Assembly (NCBI GenBank): GCA_016705005.1
Contig: JADIZB010000035.1
Coordinates: forward strand, 1-64,000
Length of the DNA stretch: 64,000 nucleotides
Source of the DNA: Bacteroidales bacterium
Lineage (GTDB): Bacteria; Bacteroidota; Bacteroidia; Bacteroidales; Lentimicrobiaceae
Reading direction: 5' to 3'
Below, piece by piece: positions 8,238 to 16,284 of this stretch. Under the pieces are notes generated by a model. The model had not been told where the DNA came from and did not search any database. It worked only from the letters and a program-made list of their open reading frames with translations. Each line of letters starts with the position of its first letter. The first letter of the stretch is position 1. The position numbers and the translations under genes are program-made.

Positions 8238-11200
8238 ATGAAAAAAACTTTCTCTTCAGGTCTGATAACAGGCCTTTTCACGTTTACTTTGCTGTTGACA
8301 GGCACATTAATTCAACCGTTGCAGGCCTCGGGTACTCTCCCCCGGGGTACCATTGTCAGGGGTGAGCGCCCTACGATCGATATTTCAACCGTTCCGGATG
8401 AAGCCATCGAACAGGGAATCATCCGGATAAAATTCAGCAGGACATTCGAAAGCATCCTTGACAACGGAATGATTTCGGGCAATCCGGACGGCACTGTCAG
8501 CTTTGGCATTGCAGGCATCGATCTGTTAAATCAGCAATTCGGCGTATCTGAAGTAAAAAAGACCTTTGAGGCTGCGCTTCAGAACACAAAATATACTGAA
8601 AGGCACAGGCAATGGGAGTTTCATTTGTGGTACGATCTGATTGTGCCTGCCGGAACCGACATCCGCAGCATGGTTATGGCTTATTCGGCTAAAAATGAAC
8701 TTCAGATTTCAGAACCTGTTTACAGAAAACAACTGGTAGGCGCTGATATTAACTCGTTGCAGTCAGCTACTCCGGCCGGTGGCGATGCAGGTCTCAGTTA
8801 CGTACCTAACGACCCCAGGTATAACGAGCAATGGCATTACCACAATACCGGCCAGCAGAGCGGAACTGTGGATGCCGACATTGACCTGCCGGAAGCCTGG
8901 GATATTACCAGAGGAAACAGCAATGTTGTGGTTGCAATCATTGACGGGGGCATTGATTATACCCACACTGACCTCGCCGGCAATATGTGGCCGGGCATTG
9001 GTTATAATTTTGTTACAAATTCACCAGTTGTAACAGCTGATTCCCATGGCACTCATGTCGCAGGAACGGTTGCTGCCAATACAAATAACGGAGTCGGTGT
9101 GAGCGGTGTTGCAGGAGGTAATGGTTCTGGCAATGGCGTCAGGTTGATGTCATGCCAGGTGTTTACATCCGGAGGAGCAGGTGGTTTTGAAAATGCCCCG
9201 GTATGGGCTGCTGACAATGGAGCTGCCATTTCTCAAAACAGTTGGACTTACACCTCTGTTGGCTCTTATAATCAAGCTGCTTTAGATGCGATTGACTATT
9301 TCAACATCAATGGCGGAGGCACTGTGATGAATGGTGGTATTACCATTTTTGCGGCTGCTAACTATAATTCACAAGGACAATATTACCCTGCTTATTACAG
9401 CGGATCCTTCTCGGTAGCTTCTACCGGTAACCAGGATCTGAAAGCATGGTATTCAAACTATGGTACCTGGGTAGAAATTTCTGCACCGGGGGGAGAAACG
9501 GATGTGGTTGAAGCCAGAGGTGTTTTAAGTACACTTCCCGGAAACACCTACGGTTTCTACCAGGGGACTTCCATGGCCTGTCCGCATGCATCGGGGGTGG
9601 CCGCACTGATTCTTTCTTTAGCCCCCGGGGCTCTCTCACCTCAAGATGTGAAAGATATCCTGATTTCAACAACCGACGATATTGACGGTTTAAATCCAGG
9701 CTATGAGGGATTGCTGGGCAGCGGCAGGCTTAATGCCTATCAGGCATTGCTTGAGACGCAAACTTACCTGACTCCGACAGCCAACTTTTCGGCTTCCCCG
9801 ACCAGCATCTGCACCGGTAGTTCAACCACTTTCACCAATCTATCCTTTGGCAATCCGACTTCCTGGAACTGGAGTTTCCCCGGTGGGACACCTTCATCGT
9901 TTTCGGGACAGAATCCTCCGGCAATAACCTATCCAGTGGCCGGAAGCTACAGTGTTACACTCACGGTTTCAGACGGAATACTTTCTGATACGGAAACAAA
10001 AACGGGTTACATCAATGTTCAGAATGTGATCGCTGACTTTACCGGAACACCTTCAACAATATTTGTAGGTAACAGTGTCGTCTTTACCGATAATTCCGGG
10101 TGTTCACCAACTTCCTGGTCGTGGTCGTTCCCGGGCGGTAATCCGTCTTCCTACAATGGACAAAACCCTCCGGCGATTACTTACAGCGCAGCAGGGAATT
10201 ATAATGTATCGCTGACTGTTTCAAAGCCGGGAGCAACCGACACTCAAACCAAAACAGCATACATTATTGTTAATCCGGTTTCCTATTGTACTCCGGGCTA
10301 TAGTAGCGGTAGCATCTACGGAGATTACATCACTCTGGTGCAGTTGGGCAGTATAAACAATGCTACCGGCGCTTCATCAAGCCCATATTATACTTATTAC
10401 AGCAGTTTATCAACAGACCTGACACCGGGTACTGAATATACCTTAACCCTGAGCCCGGGCTCCTATGGTTCCGGCAATTACTTAGCAGCCTGGATCGACT
10501 ATAACAAGAACGGCACATTCGAAACCGGCGAAAAACTCGGAAATATCCTGATTAACGGTGCTGCACCTTTAACAGGGACAATAACATTTACCGTACCATC
10601 AGGCTCCTCAACAGGCACAACCCGGATGCGTGTCAGGGAAGTTTATTTCGTAAGCGATATTGATCCCTGTTCAACATATAGTTATGGTGAAACAGAAGAT
10701 TACAATGTAAACATTCAGAGTTCAGGTAAGACCCTCAATCTGACAGCATTTCTTGAAGGGCTGTATGCAGGTGGAAGCACAATGAATCAGGCGAACAATG
10801 CAGGCGGCCCGAATTTCGGAGCCGGAATTGCCGACCAGATAACTGTTGAACTGCGTAACGCCGGCAGCTATGGTATCATTGAGTATTCAGATCCTAATGT
10901 ATTTCTGAGCACCAGCGGCTCAGCACAGCTGACCATACCTTCAGGTTTTGCCGGAAGCTACTATGTTACGGTAAAACACCGCAACTCCGTTGAAACCACA
11001 TCGGCCTCTCCTGTTTCATTTGCTTCTCCGGTTGTTGGTGTCGCCTTTGATCAGCCCGCCAATGTATACGGTGGTAACCTGCTGATGATGATCGACGGCA
11101 ACTATGTTATCTTTGGCGGGGATGCCAACCTGGATGGCGGAATTGATACTGGAGATATGACTCCGGTTGATAACGATGCGGCAGGTTTTGTTTCAGGCTA

Positions 11201-11300
11201 TCTGCCCACAGATGTGAATGGTGATGGTACGGTTGATACCGGTGATATGACCATCGTTGATAATAATGCTGCTTCATTTACAGGAAAAGTTACCCCGTAA
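8238..11300 (+). CDS. Secreted subtilisin-like (S8) protease with PKD, GEVED and dockerin-like C-terminal cassette
   Basis: The 1020-residue exported peptidase has a signal peptide at 1-30 and a propeptide-like region to about 190. The S8 domain follows, with the catalytic triad Asp236 (AIIDGGIDYTHTDL), His270 (DSHGTHVAGT) and Ser445 (GTSMACPHASG). Two PKD domains lie at about 513-595 and 598-680, and a GEVED domain at about 682-830 ends in GETEDYNVNI. The tail (about 835-1020) contains the conserved VKHRNSVETTS and two EF-hand-like loops (DANLDGGIDTGDM, DVNGDGTVDTGDM), ending in GKVTP. No standard T9SS type A sorting domain is seen, so the tail may be the sorting or surface-anchoring signal. 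The same tail ends the next gene, which also shares the promoter module, so the two are probably co-regulated but transcribed separately. Confidence 0.9.
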   Translation: MKKTFSSGLITGLFTFTLLLTGTLIQPLQASGTLPRGTIVRGERPTIDISTVPDEAIEQGIIRIKFSRTFESILDNGMISGNPDGTVSFGIAGIDLLNQQFGVSEVKKTFEAALQNTKYTERHRQWEFHLWYDLIVPAGTDIRSMVMAYSAKNELQISEPVYRKQLVGADINSLQSATPAGGDAGLSYVPNDPRYNEQWHYHNTGQQSGTVDADIDLPEAWDITRGNSNVVVAIIDGGIDYTHTDLAGNMWPGIGYNFVTNSPVVTADSHGTHVAGTVAANTNNGVGVSGVAGGNGSGNGVRLMSCQVFTSGGAGGFENAPVWAADNGAAISQNSWTYTSVGSYNQAALDAIDYFNINGGGTVMNGGITIFAAANYNSQGQYYPAYYSGSFSVASTGNQDLKAWYSNYGTWVEISAPGGETDVVEARGVLSTLPGNTYGFYQGTSMACPHASGVAALILSLAPGALSPQDVKDILISTTDDIDGLNPGYEGLLGSGRLNAYQALLETQTYLTPTANFSASPTSICTGSSTTFTNLSFGNPTSWNWSFPGGTPSSFSGQNPPAITYPVAGSYSVTLTVSDGILSDTETKTGYINVQNVIADFTGTPSTIFVGNSVVFTDNSGCSPTSWSWSFPGGNPSSYNGQNPPAITYSAAGNYNVSLTVSKPGATDTQTKTAYIIVNPVSYCTPGYSSGSIYGDYITLVQLGSINNATGASSSPYYTYYSSLSTDLTPGTEYTLTLSPGSYGSGNYLAAWIDYNKNGTFETGEKLGNILINGAAPLTGTITFTVPSGSSTGTTRMRVREVYFVSDIDPCSTYSYGETEDYNVNIQSSGKTLNLTAFLEGLYAGGSTMNQANNAGGPNFGAGIADQITVELRNAGSYGIIEYSDPNVFLSTSGSAQLTIPSGFAGSYYVTVKHRNSVETTSASPVSFASPVVGVAFDQPANVYGGNLLMMIDGNYVIFGGDANLDGGIDTGDMTPVDNDAAGFVSGYLPTDVNGDGTVDTGDMTIVDNNAASFTGKVTP

Positions 11301-11342
11301 AAACTTTACGGGTTCACCAATCCCACAAACAGTAAGGAGGTT

Positions 11343-11379
11343 AAAACCCTTTCCGGAGTCAATCCGGGAAGGGTTTTTG
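11343..11379 (+). terminator. Rho-independent terminator after the protease gene
   Basis: AAACCCTTTCCGG pairs with CCGGGAAGGGTTT around a short loop, followed by TTT. It lies 43 bases after the stop codon. Confidence 0.75.
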
Positions 11380-11434
11380 CTTTAGCAGAATTCCGGACAC
11401 TTTATATCAGATTTCCAATTACTGGCAGCAAAAT

Positions 11435-11508
11435 ATTATTTTTATTTAGTCTAATTTAAATTTAATTTTATAAAAATGTCGGAATCTTTCTCCACAGACT
11501 TATCTTTG
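11435..11508 (+). promoter_or_regulatory. Promoter region of the GEVED-repeat gene, matching the module at 7875
   Basis: ATTATTTTTATTTAG (11435-11449), ATGTCGGAA (11476-11484) and TATCTTTG (11501-11508) keep the spacing of the upstream gene's module. TATTTAGTCTAATTTAAAT is a near-palindrome. The ATGTCGG block occupies the place of the -33 box. The leader to 11623 is about 105-115 bases. Confidence 0.6.
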
Positions 11509-11622
11509 TTAAATACTCGAACAGCTTCTTTTTCTATCTGAGTCTTCCCCCCATTCTATTATTTGATCAGAAATGGATTTCCTGAAATCCATAGAGAAAT
11601 TGTATAACCAAAAAAATCCACT

Positions 11623-14600
11623 ATGAAAACAATTACGCAGCTCTTGAGTATTGTCATACTTATTTTTACTTTACCAACGATGGCGCAGGATGATCAGAAT
11701 ATCATCAACGAAGGTCCACAGGGGCCTACCTTAGTCGTGGATGCAATCTTCATGGGCGTAACGCCTTCTATCGAATCTCAGATTGCCAATGGAACGTTTA
11801 TACCGGATGAGAAAATCATTAAGGAATTCAATCCTAAAAAATGGAGTTCCAACAGCTCTGTTCCGGGCAAAGGATTGCCTGCTGGCAATGATCCACTGTG
11901 GGATCAGCAAAGCAGGGCAGCACAAACCCAGGGCAGGGCTCCGATACTTACCTTCGAGGCTGCTTCATCAGGCTCCACTCCAACGGATCCGACAGGCGCT
12001 GTGGGCCCGAACCATTTCGTGAACTCGTGGAACTCAGCCTTCAGGATATGGGATAAGGCAGGGAACCCTTTAACCCCTGAAGCCTCTCTCGGAACCATCC
12101 TCCCCGGCACTATGGGAGATCCTATTGTAATTTACGACCGTTATGCCGACAGGTTCCTGATCACCGAATTTTATTCCAATGGCTTTGATGTAGCCATCAG
12201 CCAGGGGGCAAATCCTGTTACCAGTGGCTGGTATGTTTACAGGTTTCCAACCAGTACTTTCCCGGATTACCCGAAATTCTCCGTGTGGTCGGATGGTTAT
12301 TACATCACTGCCAATAAAGACGCATTCTCCGCCGGAAGCAGCCAGGTAGTTTTTGCTCTTGACAGGGCAAAGATGATTGTCGGGAACCCGACAGCGACCA
12401 TGCAGGGCTTTCCCTTACCAGGCATTGTTACCTCCGGATTTTACAGCCCTTTAGGATTCAATGCAAACGGGCCTGTAGCTCCACCGGCAGGAAATGTTCC
12501 TATTGTTTATATGCAGGACGATTCCTGGGGTGGTGTTGCAAGTGATCACCTTAAACTCTGGTCCATTAATGTCAACTGGACGACCCCAGCAAGTTCAACC
12601 ATTTCAGCACCCCAGATCATACCTACAGCACCCTTCGACGGTTTATTCGATGGCGGATCCTTCTCGAACCTTCCGCAACCTTCCGGGGGACCGGACATTG
12701 ATGCGTTACAGGCCACCATCATGTTTATGGCACAATACCGGCGATTCCCCGGGTATAATTCAGCGGTATTAAATTTCGTGGTTGACCTGAATGGGGCGGA
12801 TAATTATTCCGGGATTCGATGGTTTGAACTCCGTCAATCAACGGATGGAGCTCCCTGGAGTATTTACCAGGAAGGAACCTATTCTGCTCCGGGCGGAGTA
12901 AGTGCTTTCTGCGGGAATATGTGTATGGATCAGAACGGGAATATTGGCTTGGCCTATACAGTAGTCAGTACTTCAACTTTCCCATCGCTCCGGTTTACGG
13001 GCAGGCGGGCGTCAGATCCGTTAGGCACTATGACACTTACTGAAGAGGTAATTGCAGCCGGAACCCAGGTAGATCCACATTACCGCTATGGTGATTATGC
13101 CCAGATGACTATTGATCCGAATGATGATCTGACCTTTTGGTCCATTGGCGAATATTTTAATGGCGGCCGGAAAAATCATGTAGGTGTATTCCAGATCCCT
13201 TCTGCGCCTGTCGCTCAGTTTTCAGCCTCTTCAACAACTGCTGCAGTCGGTGAAACTATCACATTCACCGATCTGACTTCCAACGCTCCCACCTCATGGG
13301 CATGGAGTTTTAGTCCCAATACAGTTGCTTTTGTCGGAGGTTCAACAGCCAATTCTCAGAACCCCCAGGTTCAATTTACTGCAGCCGGTTCTTATACAGT
13401 TACCCTGGTGGCAACCAATTCTTTTGGATCGGATTCTGAAATCAAAACCAATTATATTACCGTTACCCCATATTGCATACCAGCTTATAGTTCAGGAACT
13501 TCTTCCGGAGATTTTATTTCCCTGGTCCAGCTTGGAAGCATCAATAATGCAACAGGTGCTTCTTTCTTACCGTTTTACACGTATTACAATAGCCTTTCAA
13601 CGGACCTTGCAAGAAATTCATCAAATACCATCACACTTAGCGCAGGTTACTGGGTCAGTGATAACAATATATCAGTCTGGATTGACTATAATCAAAACGG
13701 GGTATTCGAAAACAGTGAAAAGCTCGGTAATGTAGTACTTGAAGCTGCACCTGCAACAGGCTCCATAACATTTACTGTTCCTCTCTCTGCAGCATTGGGT
13801 GTAACCCGGATGCGGGTACGCGAGGTTTATTATGAGAACGACATTGATCCTTGTTTACTATATAGTTTAGGTGAAACCGAAGACTACAATGTGAACATAT
13901 TGCCTGTACAGTATTGCACCCCGGGCTTCATTAATGGCTCCGATTACGGCGATTACATTTCCCTGGTTCAGTTGGGAAGCATCAACAATGCTACCGGAGC
14001 ATTGCCCAATCCATACTATAACTATTACAGCAGTCTTTCCACCGATCTCTCACCAGGGTCGGATTATACCATCACCCTCAGTGCCGGCACCTTTCCAAGT
14101 GCAAATAACATTTCTGTCTGGATTGACTTTGATCAGAACGGCATATTTGAAATCTATGAAAAACTGGGGAATGTAGTTCTTGCTGCTGCACCTGCTGCCG
14201 GGAGTATTAACTTTTCAGTGCCGGCCAACGCTCCTGCCGGGATTACCAGGATGCGGGTACGTGAGGTATTTAACTTCAGTAATGTTGATCCTTGTTCAAG
14301 CTATGGTTTTGGTGAAACAGAAGACTATAATATCAATGTACTTCCAATCCAATACTGTAACCCGTCGTATTCTGTTGGCTCAGGAGAAGGGGATTATATT
14401 TCACTGGTTCAACTCGGCAGTATCAACAATGCTACCGGAGCCAGCCCATGGCCTTACTATACATACTACAATACAATGTCAACCAACCTGGATGCAGGTT
14501 CAACCTACACTGTCACTTTAAGTCCGGGGACTTACGGCTCCTATAACTCCATCTCTGCATGGATTGATTACGATTTCAACGGGGTATTTGATGATTCCGA

Positions 14601-15375
14601 AAAACTGGGAACCATTGATATACCTCCCACCCCGGCCACCGGTACCATCACCTTTACAGTCCCTCCAACTGCGTTGCCGGGAAACACGAGGTTTCGCGTT
14701 CGCGAAATATTTTCATTGGGTATATCTGTTTTTGATCCTTGCAATACCTATCCTTATGGTGAAACAGAGGATTACAATGTGGTTATCAGCAATCCGAATA
14801 AAGTTGTCAGACTCACCGCTTTCCTCGAGGGGCTTTATTCAGGTTCAGGGACAATGAATCAGGCCTACAATGAAACAGGGCCTCAGTTTGGTCCGGGCAT
14901 CGCAGACCAGATTACGGTTGAACTGCATAATTCAGGCAACTATGGGATCATAGAATTCGCAAATCCCAATGTATTTCTGAACACAAGTGGTTCTGCTATG
15001 GTGGCAATACCTCCGGGTTTTAACGGAAGCTATTACCTCACCTTAAGACATCGCAATTCGATTGAAACTACTTCCTCCAGTCCGTTTTCACTCGTATCAC
15101 CATGGGTTGTTAATATGCCCTTCCATATTCCGGCAAATGTTTATGGAAACAACCTGTTGCTGATGATTGACGGGACCTATACAATCTTTGGCGGCGACGT
15201 TAACCAGGATGGAACAGTGGATACCGGAGATATGACTCCGGTGGATAACGATGCAGCAGGTTTTGTTTCAGGATACCTTCCGACTGATGCCAACGGAGAT
15301 GGCACTGTTGACACCGGCGATGTGACGGTTATTGATAACAATGCTGCTTCATTTACAGGAAAAGTTACCCCATAA
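11623..15375 (+). CDS. Large secreted protein with PKD, three GEVED repeats and dockerin-like C-terminal cassette
   Basis: The 1250-residue product has a signal peptide (MKTITQLLSIVILIFTLPTMA). A region of about 90-520 (FEAASSGSTPTDPTGAVGPNHFV...) has repeated propeller-like strands. A PKD domain (about 525-610) follows. Then come three successive GEVED modules of about 145 residues, each starting YC(I/T/N)P and carrying GDxISLVQLGSINNATGA, WIDY-N-G-FE-SEKLG and GETEDYN. The C-terminus is the same cassette as in the preceding protease: RHRNSIETTSS, then two EF-hand-like loops (DVNQDGTVDTGDM, DANGDGTVDTGDV), ending GKVTP. It probably acts at the cell surface in binding or adhesion. I cannot assign a ligand or enzymatic activity. 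It has its own promoter and terminator. Confidence 0.85.
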   Translation: MKTITQLLSIVILIFTLPTMAQDDQNIINEGPQGPTLVVDAIFMGVTPSIESQIANGTFIPDEKIIKEFNPKKWSSNSSVPGKGLPAGNDPLWDQQSRAAQTQGRAPILTFEAASSGSTPTDPTGAVGPNHFVNSWNSAFRIWDKAGNPLTPEASLGTILPGTMGDPIVIYDRYADRFLITEFYSNGFDVAISQGANPVTSGWYVYRFPTSTFPDYPKFSVWSDGYYITANKDAFSAGSSQVVFALDRAKMIVGNPTATMQGFPLPGIVTSGFYSPLGFNANGPVAPPAGNVPIVYMQDDSWGGVASDHLKLWSINVNWTTPASSTISAPQIIPTAPFDGLFDGGSFSNLPQPSGGPDIDALQATIMFMAQYRRFPGYNSAVLNFVVDLNGADNYSGIRWFELRQSTDGAPWSIYQEGTYSAPGGVSAFCGNMCMDQNGNIGLAYTVVSTSTFPSLRFTGRRASDPLGTMTLTEEVIAAGTQVDPHYRYGDYAQMTIDPNDDLTFWSIGEYFNGGRKNHVGVFQIPSAPVAQFSASSTTAAVGETITFTDLTSNAPTSWAWSFSPNTVAFVGGSTANSQNPQVQFTAAGSYTVTLVATNSFGSDSEIKTNYITVTPYCIPAYSSGTSSGDFISLVQLGSINNATGASFLPFYTYYNSLSTDLARNSSNTITLSAGYWVSDNNISVWIDYNQNGVFENSEKLGNVVLEAAPATGSITFTVPLSAALGVTRMRVREVYYENDIDPCLLYSLGETEDYNVNILPVQYCTPGFINGSDYGDYISLVQLGSINNATGALPNPYYNYYSSLSTDLSPGSDYTITLSAGTFPSANNISVWIDFDQNGIFEIYEKLGNVVLAAAPAAGSINFSVPANAPAGITRMRVREVFNFSNVDPCSSYGFGETEDYNINVLPIQYCNPSYSVGSGEGDYISLVQLGSINNATGASPWPYYTYYNTMSTNLDAGSTYTVTLSPGTYGSYNSISAWIDYDFNGVFDDSEKLGTIDIPPTPATGTITFTVPPTALPGNTRFRVREIFSLGISVFDPCNTYPYGETEDYNVVISNPNKVVRLTAFLEGLYSGSGTMNQAYNETGPQFGPGIADQITVELHNSGNYGIIEFANPNVFLNTSGSAMVAIPPGFNGSYYLTLRHRNSIETTSSSPFSLVSPWVVNMPFHIPANVYGNNLLLMIDGTYTIFGGDVNQDGTVDTGDMTPVDNDAAGFVSGYLPTDANGDGTVDTGDVTVIDNNAASFTGKVTP

Positions 15376-15418
15376 TAAATTCAGGGAACAATATTCCCTG
15401 CCACACCCTGATCAGAAA

Positions 15419-15452
15419 CAGCCCTTTCCGGAATCCGCCCGGAAAGGGCTGT
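15419..15452 (+). terminator. Rho-independent terminator after the GEVED-repeat gene
   Basis: CAGCCCTTTCCGG pairs perfectly with CCGGAAAGGGCTG and is followed by TTTCATTTT. Confidence 0.8.
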
Positions 15453-15469
15453 TTCATTTTCGCAATGAC

Positions 15470-15798
15470 CTTAAAAAATGCCATTGATCGGCTTTTTCAA
15501 AGGATTGGGCGGTTAATAGTGTCAAAACATCTGTTTTTTCATGATCTGAAAAAACAATGCCGTACTTTTGAAAATATTTTTCAAACGACCCAACCTTTCA
15601 TGATTTCATGCGTATGAGAAGTATTGAACACCGGTTTATGATGAACATTCATGTAATCCGGAAAACCAACAGAAAATAAAGTAAACTGGTTTTAAAGATA
15701 TCTCATATAAATGCCTTTGGTAAACCGGGAATCATTCAGGATATCAAACCGTATTAAATTCTGCAATTGAAATAACATTCCAAACAAAACAATCGTAA
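15470..15798. promoter_or_regulatory. Upstream region of the T9SS/DUF4353 gene pair
   Basis: The 330-base gap holds one plausible -7 box, TACTTTTG (15563-15570), without a good -33 partner. It would give a leader of about 220 bases. An AT-rich run with AAACAAAACAATCGTAA immediately precedes the ATG, as is usual for Bacteroidetes starts. No small gene is evident. Confidence 0.3.
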
Positions 15799-16284
15799 AT
15801 GAAAAACAAACTGCTTATTCTGACTTTACTTCTGGGTTTACTGGCCGGTGGGCAGGACCTGAATGCTCAAAGTCTGGTTGTCAGGTTGAACGATGGCACT
15901 GAGAACATCGAATTACTTGGAAATATTCAGAAACTGACCTTCACTGTGAATGATCTGCTGCTGGAACTAAAATCCGGACCGACCGATGTATATGGTTTGC
16001 CGACCATCAAAAAGCTTTATTTCGACACCGGAACCGGAACCCCGGAGAATATAGTATCCGGATCGGATGTTCTGACCATTTTCCCGAATCCGGCAGGTAA
16101 TACGATCACCATCGGGAATTTTGGAAAGCTAAAAGGCATCCTGAGCATATACAGGTCTGACGGAGCATTAATGCTACAGCAGGAAATTTTCTCTGAAATG
16201 GAAACTCTGGATGTCAGTGGTTTTCAAAGTGGTCTGTATTTTATTCAGGCCAATGGTCGTTCCGCTAAATTTATCAGGCTATGA
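15799..16284 (+). CDS. Small secreted protein with T9SS C-terminal sorting domain
   Basis: The 161 residues comprise a signal peptide (MKNKLLILTLLLGLLAGGQDLNA) and a strand-rich middle (LVVRLNDGTENIELL...KLTFTVNDLLLELKSG). From about residue 90 a type A T9SS sorting domain follows: LTIFPNPAGNTITI, then LSIYRSDGALMLQQ, LDVSGFQSGLYFIQANG and KFIRL. The last domain is normally removed on export through the Por machinery. Its stop overlaps the start of the DUF4353 gene (ATGA), so the two are translationally coupled and probably function together at the surface. Confidence 0.8.
   Translation: MKNKLLILTLLLGLLAGGQDLNAQSLVVRLNDGTENIELLGNIQKLTFTVNDLLLELKSGPTDVYGLPTIKKLYFDTGTGTPENIVSGSDVLTIFPNPAGNTITIGNFGKLKGILSIYRSDGALMLQQEIFSEMETLDVSGFQSGLYFIQANGRSAKFIRL

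Noticed and set aside
13325..14857. Series of plus-strand open frames inside the GEVED-repeat gene
   Set aside because: They are in the alternative frame of repeated GEVED coding sequence and recur at the same place in each repeat. The main frame has clear domain support.
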